Notes under the pieces: model-generated
Told to the model about the DNA's origin: nothing
Databases searched by the model: none
What the model saw: only the letters and a program-made list of their open reading frames with translations
NCBI GenBank assembly: GCA_021521415.1
Contig: JAIQDT010001728.1
Coordinates: forward strand, 248,001 to 312,000
Direction of reading: 5' to 3'
Length of the DNA stretch: 64,000 nt
Origin: Bidens hawaiensis
Lineage: Eukaryota; Streptophyta; Magnoliopsida; Asterales; Asteraceae
Program-made: the position numbers and the translations under genes
Shown here: positions 1 to 10,011 of the stretch, piece by piece
How the letters are laid out: each line of letters starts with the position of its first letter
How positions within the stretch are numbered: position 1 is the first letter of the stretch

Positions 1-603
1 AAAATCAAGAGATAAGCTTTCTGGGTCACTATCAAATAGTAGTTTGCATACGTTGTCAAAAGTAAACCTTTGAAATATATCCTGCAAATCGATCTCAGTG
101 CCACGTTCACAAATAGATTCAAGTATAGGCAGAAGCCCATTTAGCACTTTGTCCCAAGTTATTGTTTCCATCGTACTCTGAAATCTTGCGTTCTTAAGTA
201 CGTAAAAAATGACTTTGTGGTGGATCTCCCATGTCTTACCATCAGAATTCAGGATTCCATCGCCTAGGATATCAAAGATCTTACGAAATTTCTCACCTTT
301 GGGATAGTTGCTGAAGTGTTTGCTTAGAATGTGATGGACGTCTAAAGGATCAGTGGTAAGCATTAAGTCCATCTTGCTTAACCAAGGGCCTTTGAACATG
401 AATGTACCACGGCTTTGTATCATAACTTCTGTAACATAATCATTGAATCGATGAGCGTTTATAAGAATCCCTGGCATCATACCAACAATAGGCCAATTTG
501 TAGGAATGACAGTTCTCTTTGTTTTATGTGTATATATGATCATTAAAGTCGAAACAAGAATGAAACATATAAAGAAAATGACAAAGTATACAAGTAAAGC
601 CAT
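1..603 (-). CDS. CYP96A-like cytochrome P450, copy A (N-terminal 201 codons, runs off left edge)
   Basis: This is the N-terminal part of a membrane-anchored P450 of the CYP96A type (CYP86 clan), the family that includes the Arabidopsis mid-chain alkane hydroxylase MAH1. The start ATG is at 601-603 on the minus strand. Residues 3-23 form a hydrophobic ER anchor, followed by a basic stretch and a proline-containing hinge (PTNWP). The family block SNYPKGEKFRKIFDILGDGI is present. The piece is open to the window edge, so the I-helix, ExxR and heme loop lie outside. It differs from copy B at residue 40 (Val for Leu) and residue 52 (Arg for Leu). No break is seen in the visible part, so this copy could be intact. 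Family assignment is by recognition of motifs; the exact CYP number is not known. Confidence 0.88.
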   Translation of the reverse strand, partial: MALLVYFVIFFICFILVSTLMIIYTHKTKRTVIPTNWPIVGMMPGILINAHRFNDYVTEVMIQSRGTFMFKGPWLSKMDLMLTTDPLDVHHILSKHFSNYPKGEKFRKIFDILGDGILNSDGKTWEIHHKVIFYVLKNARFQSTMETITWDKVLNGLLPILESICERGTEIDLQDIFQRFTFDNVCKLLFDSDPESLSLDF

Positions 604-2360
604 GGGTATTTGTTTATGTTTATAATGGATGGGATGGTGATGTGTTCTTATTTTCAGCCTTTAAGTAAGCCACAAATTTTCCTAAAAAAAAGCTACAAAT
701 GTAATTCGGAGTACACTCAAGAATTGGCACGGGACCAACCACATGCAATATACTAGCATTCACTATGCCTAAAACAATTAAGCCCCCAAAATTAGGCACG
801 CCTATTGATATTTTAAGAATTCTCCAAGCCCTTCATGTTCATACGACCGAGTCACGTTGATATTTTATGTTTCTTTTTATTTTTGTTTCAAATATATGTG
901 TTGACTGAATTTAAATTTTATTTATGACTTGTATCACGTTGATTTTAAACCTATTGTATTGGCTCATCGAAAACCTGTTAATTCATTAATGTATATTCAC
1001 TAATGAATTCGGTGGCGTATCTATCGAAAAAATGCAGAAACAATGCAAGCCAAAACAAAAAAAAAATTGTTTAGGAACCCCTCAACATAATATTAAAATT
1101 TTTCACTAAAAATGTAGTTTGCCAAGAAAGTTGAAGGATGGCGTGCGTGCTACTCCTCAACATATGCTAGATCTCCCACCGCCTACCGGTGATGTACAAG
1201 TTTCAACATATCAATCAATTAATCATACAAAGTAAGAAAACTCCACCAATATAATAGCTATTAGCATAATTTAAAGAGGGTAAGATGTAGATAAATTGTT
1301 CCTCTGTTTTTCATAAAACAAATAAGTAAATAAGCAAATTCCAAAAGCTTAGCCAAACACCCTCATAAAATATCACTTTGACAACTTCGGTTCCTATTTC
1401 AATCTTGGCCCATAATACAATCTAAGTCCATATATATAGTTGAGTTTAGTGCAAAAATCACGGGTGTGGTGGAAGTCGTTTTTGCAGGAATCGATGTTTG
1501 TGGTGGCATAAACGCAGATATCACCATGTGATGGGCATTTTAATTATTATGTTTAAGCGTAAAAAGACAGGTTTTCCCTTCAATCTAAGTCCATATATAA
1601 AATTGAGTTTAGTGCAAAAAAATGCCCCAAACCCGCTTTAATCGGCGGGGTACTTAAGCCTTAGATCCGTCCTTTCCAACTCGCCACCCTTCCTTTACAC
1701 CGCCGCACCACCACGTGCAACCTGCTACAAGTCTACAACCACCCGGGCAGTTCCCCTCTTGCTAGCTCTACGTTTTCGGTAATTCGACATCATTTTAAGA
1801 TTCGGTATTTTGGGGTTTGTAAATTTTGGTTTTTGTTTCGTGCAATCCACAAACCAGTAAAAAGAAGAATTGCTTTCTGGTTTCCTACAATTTGCCCCAT
1901 GAAGCTTTGGATTTTAACTATTAAAACCAACTGATGCAACTCATCAATTTGTAAGATTTAACAACAAAACCCACCCTCATACCTTATAATAATAATAATT
2001 GACTAATTATATATGTATAAGTATGCAAAAATATCTTGAAGGAACTTTGATGATATGAGCATCTAGATTACGAAGTCAGTAATTGTATGCCTCAACTTTG
2101 ATGAATAGAAGTTGGTTATGCAATTTAATTGGGGCTCCATATTGTGGATTATGTGACTTTGAATGAGTTTATCAGTTTCACAAATTGCAAGATATAAGGT
2201 CTTTTCACAAGAAAACTAACTTTGGGTTCAAGACGGGGTTTAAATTGCATAAAAATGATGGAATAAGTCATGGGTTTAGTTGCACATGGGTCTAGTTGCA
2301 TGTTCTTGACCGTTGAGTGTGTTTCAATTAGTTGGAGAATAAGGTGGAGCCGGCACTTAT
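604..2360. other. Upstream region of CYP copy A
   Basis: No coding region is recognised here. This is the 5' flank of the P450 gene and is shared by copies A, B and C. It contains a direct repeat of about 40 bases, at 1418-1457 and 1581-1620, beginning CAATCTAAGTCCATATATA and ending in GAGTTTAGTGCAAAAA. Bases 1981-2030 are rich in TAA and ATAT. The last 31 bases (2330-2360) are shared with unit C but replaced in unit B. Confidence 0.6.
1418..1620. repeat. Pair of 40-base direct repeats upstream of CYP copy A
   Basis: Two near-identical 40-base stretches, 1418-1457 and 1581-1620, lie 163 bases apart. Both read CAATCTAAGTCCATATATA and continue into GAGTTTAGTGCAAAAA. The pair is also present upstream of copies B (near 26676 and 26840) and C (near 59806 and 59967), so it predates the duplications. 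Confidence 0.7.
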
Positions 2361-5300
2361 TGCCTAACAGGAATTAAATTCCACGACCTGTCCGAGTGAT
2401 GAAAAGACCCAATAACCCTTAAAATAATACTATTTTATATAGTATTTGTGACTAAATATTAATGCATGTATCTATTTCGGTCAGTATTGGCTTGTATGTT
2501 TATTTAATAGACGCATTCACGGTTGGTGGAAGAATCCCCCTAATATTAGGCAGACCTATCGTTTTCTTCATAATTCATCACCTTTAATATGGGTTAGATT
2601 AAACCTACCACCCTCTTCTAACCCTTCCCTACATTGAGTTCTTTTAATAATAATTGCTAGACGTTTGTAACATTTTTTTTTCCATTTTATAGTTTTCCTT
2701 TAAATCAAAAACTTACGTTTTAATTTTTATATAAAATTACATGTTGAACTATTCAATCCAACTGGTTATATTATTTTTTTAACCCTAATCAAGTATGTCA
2801 GTTTATAAAACATTGATCACAACTCCCTCGGTTTTAATATTACTACCCTTCTGTTGTGTGTGTGCACGCACACACACATTAGTACAGAAAAAGTTAATTT
2901 TAAATGGTTAAAAAGTGTTTTAATTCATAACGGTTTCAAAACTGTATTAAACCTTGCGTTGCAATAGATATTTAAAACAGTTTAAAAATCCGGTGTAAAA
3001 TGATACCCAAAAGCAACACTTCTTCAAAAACTGGTTTATAATGGTACATAAAGCAATGCTTATTTGTTATAAAAATATAGAAAAGATAGTTGTAAATTTT
3101 TTAAAAAACAACAGTTCTTTGATTATTCAAAAAACAAAGCTTCCACATATTTGGTTTTCATTTTTTTAAATAAAATTAATATTTGTAGTAACCAACACAC
3201 TGCAACAACCAGCAAGCAGCCTCATATCCAAATTATATATACTAGCATAAGTGTCTGCGCGTTGCTGCGGGTTTACGCAAATATCCCCTCGTATTGGTTT
3301 GTAGAGTTTGGTGTGGTGTGTCATGGGTTATCAGTGCAAGCACGTTGCCTCATATGCATATGATTTGTTGGATTGATGGTTTTTTTTATGTGGGGGTGCG
3401 CACCACTCATCATGTTTTGTGAAATATTTGTTAATAAAGTAAATTTATGGGTTATGTGATTTTAATCAACATAAATGATTAAATGTGTGTTAATTAGTGA
3501 GTAGTTAGAGTTGAAGTTTAAGATGAAACAAATGCTCAAACTAAAGCCACAAAGTTTTCAGTCAACAAACTGTAAAAAGGAAAACGTGGTTGGCACACAT
3601 GATTTGATTGTGCACATGTATTGACGTATGCATATATATTGGATAAATGGTCTATAAATTGATTGGTACTTAACCTGCAGAAACAAAAAGTTTTTATTTG
3701 AGGCATTACAAAATGACAAGTAACAGACTTAAATAGCGGGAGAGACAAGAGTGTTACTGAAGAGTACACCCTATAAAGTAAGAATTAATTATAAGTTTTA
3801 ATGACGAAGATGTATAAAATATATTGACAGAAGATCACATTTTCTAAACATGATTATATGATGTACAAATTTAAATTCTTATTACGGCTAATTATGATGT
3901 AAACAAATCTCCAACACTGAAACAGAACTCCCTTGCGTTGAAACATTAAAGACGTAAAAACTAGCAATTCGTTGAAGCTGTAACCACTACACAAATTTGT
4001 ACAGGTTTTATATCAATAGCATTCTGTTATGCAAATATACTTTTGCAACATGATACATGAGTTGTACAAAGAGGGGATAATCATTAGGAAGGTGCAAGCT
4101 TAAGAAAGCTGGTTCTGTATAGCTATAACATGATCCGCAAGCTCGAGATCTAAGAGGGTGTTGGGGATTCCAGCGGTTTCAGTTTCGTCTGGTGGCGACT
4201 TTCTACTTTGTTTCATGAGCTTATGAAACTTGTCTTCCACATGTTTTATCTAAGTCTTTGATAAGATGGAACATATTATATTTGCAAACAGAGACCCATA
4301 CAAGTAAGAGCGCATGATCACCATGATGAATAATTAGACTTTATAGAATCGGATGTCACGGTACTACGGTATAAATATTTAGTAATCATATAACATATTA
4401 CCTGAGCTCGTGCGGATCATTTGACCTTGATACACGCTGCTACTATTAATAGGTTCAATATATACATCTCGCTAACACACGAATGCGACCCGTTCAACGG
4501 TCCAGCTATTGTTGTGAATATTTGAATGCAGCAACTTCGGTACACTTTCTGAAATTATATTAGCATGTCAACAAAAAATTAGCAGGTCAAATAAAATGCA
4601 ATTTAAAACCAACCCCTAAACCCCATCCAACATGAAGATAACATGCACATAACTTTCATGTAAATTTTTTTGAAATTTGTAATACTGGCTATGAGCAAAG
4701 TATAACGTATACCCTAGTTAACTTAAGGCTAATACTTCTAATTTGGATATTCAATAGCCAAGTTACTCTAAGGATAGTACCTATTAATTAATTATACAGT
4801 TAGTGGCAATGGTGACTAAAAAGAGTCTTAGTCGACTTATTCAAACAAAGTCCAAACAAAAGTTCTCTAAACTGAACAAAAAGCCAGCTCGTAGGGAAAA
4901 CTAATCGACCAAAAGTGAACTAATAAGAATCTCTCGACTGAGCATACGGGCATCGTTACTGAACCAACAACAGAAAAAAAATAAGTACATATAATAAAGC
5001 CAACATTAATGAGGCTCGTATAATAAACTATCATCATAGCGTTAAACATATGAAACATACCATCATCAACGCCGCCTTGGAAGCAACGTATCGGAACCCA
5101 ACAACGATAGACGATCATCATCGTAGGGTCACATGCATGAGCATCATAGCCGGTAACAACAAAGCCTACAGCAACACCGAGTCACAATCACAACCCACTC
5201 AACGGTATGTCACAATCAGCGACCACAACAGCCGAGGGCCACCACCACAGTCGGCAATCACAAAGCCAACTGCCACGACGACTCCACTGCTCCCAAGATT

Positions 5301-6169
5301 CAAAGTCGAAACCCGACAACGATAAACGATCCTCATCATCATTGCAGGCTCACAACCAAACCGACAAAAGACAAATGCCACAACGACTTCACCACCACGA
5401 AAGGATCGGAATCAAAACCTGCATTTTCAGAATAACATAATTTACCAAACAACAATCCAATTAACCCCTAAATCCCCACCTTCCAAAAGTAATCCACGAA
5501 AACCCTAATTTACAGCTGCAAATTCAACAAATTTCGTAAAAAAAATACTTACTTCAGGTGACACGGAAGATAATAAAAGGTGTTTGCATGTCTAAAAAAT
5601 GTAAAAATCAACATCAGTTCCACAAATATTTAAAAATCACTTTAACATAAACAACAACAAAACTTGAATAAGGGTTTGTGCAGGCAAAATCATTACAAAT
5701 TTGTGCAGGCAAAATTGATGATTAGGGGTTCACTGAAACCTATCATTGAACTTGAATTGAAAGGATTTACAATTGAACAAACAGAAACCTAGAAACTTGG
5801 GGAAGTAAAAATAAAAAGAATTGCTAGAGGATGAGAGAGATTGATGATGCCCAAGGGAACAGCCAAACGAAGAAGAGGATAAGTATGTCTATAGGTTGGG
5901 ACGTTGAGTAGGCAAACAACTTTAGGTTTTTTAGGAAGAGGAGACGCGAGAACTGAAGCTGAGAACAATTGAAATTGAAGGGAGCAACTGAAGATTGTAA
6001 CGGTTACGTGGGCATAACTTGAGGTCGCCTTTGAATGCACGTTTGTAACCGACATGCCTTGAATGCTCCGGAGATCGGAGATTGGTCGGAGAGTTGGTCT
6101 GAGTTTTAATTGTTGGTCAGTTCTTCATATAAGTAATATAAAACATGAAAAATATTAAACTTATGAACC
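2361..6169. other. Intergenic DNA of unit A, no recognised gene
   Basis: About 3.8 kb with no protein family I recognise. Short open frames near 3151, 3536, 4867 and 5050 have exact counterparts in unit B, but the duplication is recent, so this conservation says nothing about coding. Bases 2856-2878 form a short palindromic dinucleotide tract (TGTGTGTGTGCACGCACACACAC). The stretch 5040-5440 is richer in GC, and on the minus strand it holds two related sequences, one starting ATGATGATGAGGATCGTTTA and one ATGATGATCGTCTATCG, which suggest a small internal duplication. The motif GTCTGCGCGTTGCTGCGGG near 3252 resembles repeat-derived sequence. Confidence 0.5.
4100..4216 (-). other. Possible terminal exon or captured gene fragment (38 residues)
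   Basis: The minus strand encodes a short, non-repetitive, charged peptide starting MKQSRKSPPDETETAG and ending with a stop at 4100-4102. The frame stays open upstream of the Met (KHVEDKFHKL) to a TAG that could be part of a splice acceptor, so this may be a last exon rather than a separate gene. I do not recognise the protein. The same sequence is present at 29883-29999. Confidence 0.2.
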
Positions 6170-7126
6170 TGTTACAGCATGGAGAATAATAATCACAGCA
6201 GAGTATGAGATAGTTGACATGTTTGTCATCTTGGTCGAGTTTCCCTTTAGGATGTATACATAAGGATGGTGTTAGGGTTCTTGTAGGGCTGTAAACGAGC
6301 CGAGTCAAGCCGAGCCAGAGTGTGCTCGAGCTCGAGCTCGAACTTAATCGAGCTGGCTCGAGGTCGGCTCGTTTTCTTTATCGAGCTGAAAATCGAGCTC
6401 GAGCTCGGCTCGTTTAAAGCTCAAGCCGAGCTCGAGCTCGTCGAGTTGGTCTTCATTAATTTTTTTGAATTTTTTTATTTTTGAATTTTTGAATTTCTTA
6501 TTTTACAAATTTGGATATATAAAAGATAAAAAAATATATAATTTTAACATACATATTATAAAAAATTAATAATTAGAACTTTATATGTTTTATTTTCGTT
6601 ATTCTTTTATAAGGTTTTAGGTATCGAGTGACATAATATACGCATAAGTATGATATTACTATATATAGATATTAATTTAGGGTTTAATCTAAACGAGCCA
6701 ACGAGCCGAGCTCACGAGTCGAGCCAAAACCGAGCCATGAGCCGAGCTGACCCTGGCTCGAGCTCGGCTCGTTCAGAAATCAAGCCGAGTCGAGCCGAGC
6801 TCATTTAGAATCGAGCTTTTTCGAGCCGAGCTTTTTCGAGCGAGCCACGAGCTTTTTGAACACCCCTAGGTTCTTGAGAGGAACCCGGTTTTATGAGATA
6901 GGAGGCACACAAAATTGTTATGTGTGTGTGATTAGGTTATGATGTTAATTTATTCTCTCTATATATACACCCAAGGGGAAACCCTTTATTAGTTAATTAT
7001 AGGTAATATGGCCCATCAACAATTACCAAACTAATATATAAGGTATATTTAATATTTTGATCTATTATAATATAAATGATTATAATGGTCATATTTAAAT
7101 ATATATTATTATATGTTATTCTTACA
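6170..7126 (-). mobile_element. 3' LTR of decayed Copia element, unit A
   Basis: The LTR reads on the minus strand and begins TGTAAGAATAACATA at 7126, directly after a purine tract (CAGTGGGAGAA, 7127-7137) typical of a Copia polypurine tract. The other end is uncertain. A CTGTAACA ending near 6170 is one possibility. A hAT miniature element is inserted in it at 6284-6868. Without that insert the LTR would be about 360 bases. Confidence 0.6.
6284..6868. mobile_element. hAT-type miniature element with GAGCTCG arrays, unit A
   Basis: This 585-bp non-coding element is flanked by a perfect 8-base target duplication, GGTTCTTG, at 6276-6283 and 6869-6876. The termini are imperfect inverted repeats starting TAGGGCTGTAAA on the left and TAGGGGTGTTCA on the right, as expected of hAT elements. 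Both subterminal regions are packed with GAGCC and GAGCTCG repeats in alternating orientation, and the middle is AT-rich. It carries no transposase. Confidence 0.88.
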
Positions 7127-9227
7127 TTCTCCCACTGGCCGAGTAATCATTTATTATGAGTATTAGATAAGCATGATCAGGAGTTAACACTCATTTTAGC
7201 TTTAAACTTAAACTGGAGCAGAGAAATACAGTCATTGAATTGAACATCAGCTCAAGACCCTCATTAATCATACTTCAGCCCTTATTTAAAACCTAAGTAA
7301 TTATGATCAAAATTTTCAAGTAAGCCCTTCAGAACGTTTGATTTGTATAATAATTCGTTTATATGTCATTATGCATGCAGAACATATTAAGAGACATACA
7401 AATCAAAACTGATGAGAAAATTTAATAGTTAATCATTCATAGTATGATATGCAGTACGTTGTGCATAGTCATCAATAACCCGTCATTATTATAAGCGCTT
7501 TCATAATATTTATGGGTGAGACTTTTATTTATCGGATCCTTAAGTATATCATGAATGCATTCGATACGAAAATTTAGATTCCTCAATTCGTTCATAAACG
7601 AATAATTAATTTCATATCAAAATTTAATGTAGCACCTCTCAAACTGTTACTGTTTGAGAAAACATGGTAGCTGACTTTATCACAATAAGTCTTCAATATA
7701 TAATTTATATGGAGTTTAATAAAAACTTATGAGTCCACTAATAAATGTTCAACAACGTTTATTGACAACAACGTTGTAATTAATCAACATATTAGGTCGT
7801 TATGACTTAGGTTGTTGTTATCGGTTCATTATGACTCCTCCATGAGATAGATTTGTCTACTGACATAAGAATATATCCCGAAAATTACATTTTCTTATCT
7901 TTGAATATGACAAAGTTTAAAGTAATCTACCGGTTTGAATTCTCACTTCTTCTTTTAAATTAAGTCTTTCGTTTCTTTTAAAGATATCTTAGTACTCTTT
8001 TAGATGCTTCACATTAATCTAGACATATCTAGTGTGTTGCAATTTTGAGTAATATCTAAACGGGTATAGACTTGAACTTATATAAGGCTTCTACTTAATG
8101 AAGCATAAGGGAATAATCTATGTGTTCCCATTATCCTCTAAAGTAGAGCAATACTGTTTATTACATGTGTAAGAAATATCTCTGAGATCTATAATATCAA
8201 AGTATGTGTGAAAATGCTTTGACTCATGTAACATATACTTGTCAGAAGAATGTCATCTATATAAGGACAAGTATGTTTTTAGTTGCTCCCACTCATCTTG
8301 AGGTAGGTACATTAATCCACTTGTTTTTGATGAAAATAATTGTATAAATATTTCATCATATTTTGATGTTTGCATTAACCCATATATGGATTTTATTAAC
8401 TTATAAACTAAATGTTCTTTGACCTTCAGTTTATAACTTTTAGGCTGTTTTATGAACATATAAATATGTAAGTCGATTGTTAGGAAAAGTTGTTTTAATG
8501 TTCATCTAATGTAGCTCTTAACTATTGTAAGCTACTAGAACAATAATGATCCTTAAAGAAATCTTTTGTAATATAGGTAAGAAAATTCTTTGATAATTGG
8601 TTTATCCTTAAATATAACCTTTAATAATCAATCGTGCTTCTTACTGTCTTAACGTTTCGTACTGGAATTTAGTTTAGTTATGAACACTCTTAGGTGATTC
8701 AACCTCAAAATGTTAGCCTGATTTATGGAGTCAATTATAATTGATGCTAATGGTTTATAAGGGGTAGGATCATTAAACTTTCCAACATCCATTTCAACTT
8801 TAGTTAGGGAGGTTACATAATCATCAGTGTTAGTAGGTTTTAAAACCTAGATGGCCTCTTGAGTTGATTATTGGGTAATTTTAAAAGTCTCGGTTTTATG
8901 GATTAGCTCTTGGTTAGGTTGCTATCATTTTCAGGATTCTAAGTGTGTAAGAGTTGGTGCAGTATGGTGTACAAGAGGTGTAATTGGAGCTAAATTTGGA
9001 GTAAAATTTTATAACTCTCTTCCCCCGGCTCTTGTACTTCTACTGCTCCCACTGACCTTAGAAACCGTTAGGAAATTTATATGCTTATGGTCAATATTTA
9101 AAGACCAATAGATTCTAATAGAGAAACAAGTTAACAATATAAATTGTAGTTTCTTTTGGTGAGAATTATTTTATTAAGAAATCTGAATAAGCCCACTTTT
9201 AAGCAACAATGAAACTTTTGTAAGAAA
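7127..9227 (-). mobile_element. Decayed Copia retrotransposon, unit A
   Basis: A minus-strand Copia relic full of stops and frameshifts. Reading from right to left, the linker before reverse transcriptase is recognisable at about 8717-8846 (KPTNTDDYVTSLTKVEMDVG). A reverse transcriptase piece follows at 8253-8459, with the Copia landmark KSIYGLMQTS (normally KSIYGLKQAS). RNase H-region traces include VQVYTRLDI (usually AQVCTRPDI) and SGYILMSVDKSISWRS near 7830-8090. It ends in a polypurine tract at 7127-7137. Gag and integrase are missing. Its right edge truncates PHT1 exon 2 at about 9228, and no 5' LTR was found. Confidence 0.75.
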
Positions 9228-10011
9228 TCCAGGGATCGTTGCACATATTGCAACGAGTGCTTGGAATTTCGCTATTTGCAATGCATCTTTGTATATATTC
9301 ATGTGGCTCTTCGGAGTCATGTGGCCTCCAAATACATGATATTGGAACATGTTGACACTGTAGAAGACGATATCGATGAGAAACCAATTTATGGATGCCG
9401 CGATGAGATCACGACCATGTCTTCTGAAAAATTCACGTGAGAAAAAAGGGTAGGTGTTTGAGAAAGATGTGCGAGTGTTGGGTGTGTTCATCATCTCTAC
9501 ATCTTCCTGGATTGTACTTAGTGGTACATTCATCACTTTCCCTATGTCTTTTGCTGCTTGTAATGTGTTTTTCTCTACCAATGCCGTGTACCTGTAGAAG
9601 TAGTATTCAAAGAAACCTTCATGTCAAAAATGATCTATATACTTGTGACTGAAAAGTACTCTTGTGAGGGAGTTGTAAAAAGAGATACGTTTAGCAGCAC
9701 CAAAAGAAAATTACCGTGCCGTTTCAGGCATCTTCATCCGCCAATAGTAAGTCATAGATGCTGGAATTGCACCAATCATGAGAATGAGTTGCCACGCCAA
9801 GTCCGCCTCTGGTGGGACCCGGGAAATGTTTGTTGATGGTGCAAGTTCGGATGGCCTCGTTAGCTTGAGCTCGTCAGCATTAGCTTCAAAAACGCTGAAC
9901 ACAATCATGGATATGAGCGAACTCAAAAGTATCCCGAACCCTTGCATGGAGAACACACCAGCAATAAACGCTCCTCGAGTCTGCTTATTGGCAAACTCCG
10001 CCATAATAGTG
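9228..10011 (-). pseudogene. PHT1-type phosphate transporter fragment, copy A
   Basis: These are remains of a PHT1 H+/phosphate symporter (plasma membrane, 12 transmembrane segments). The exon 1 part (10011-9715) encodes EFANKQTRGAFIAGVFSMQG through YYWRMKMPETA. An intron of 123 bases follows (9714-9592, GT-AG), then exon 2 (9591-9228) from YTALVEKN to about CATIPG. After that the frame runs into Copia-derived sequence and stops at 9174. The first two thirds of exon 1 and the last two thirds of exon 2 are absent. On the right the homology stops abruptly at 10011. The fragment matches copy B closely and cannot make a transporter. Confidence 0.88.

Larger units (their letters stand above)
1..10011 (+). 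repeat. Segmental duplication, unit A (matches 25259-35797)
   Basis: Bases 1-2329 align with 25259-27587 (offset 25258) and bases 2361-10011 align with 28146-35797 (offset about 25785-25789), with only scattered substitutions and small indels. Between them, unit A has 31 bases where unit B has a 558-bp LINE fragment. The unit carries the CYP 5' half, its upstream DNA, a Copia relic with a hAT miniature element, and part of a PHT1 gene. Homology ends abruptly inside PHT1 exon 1 at about 10011. The left end lies outside the window. Confidence 0.93.

Noticed and set aside
3151..3363. Short open frames repeated identically at 3151 and 28934, 3536 and 29319, 5050 and 30833
   Set aside because: Both members lie in a recent duplication, so identity is expected without any selection. 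No known family is seen.
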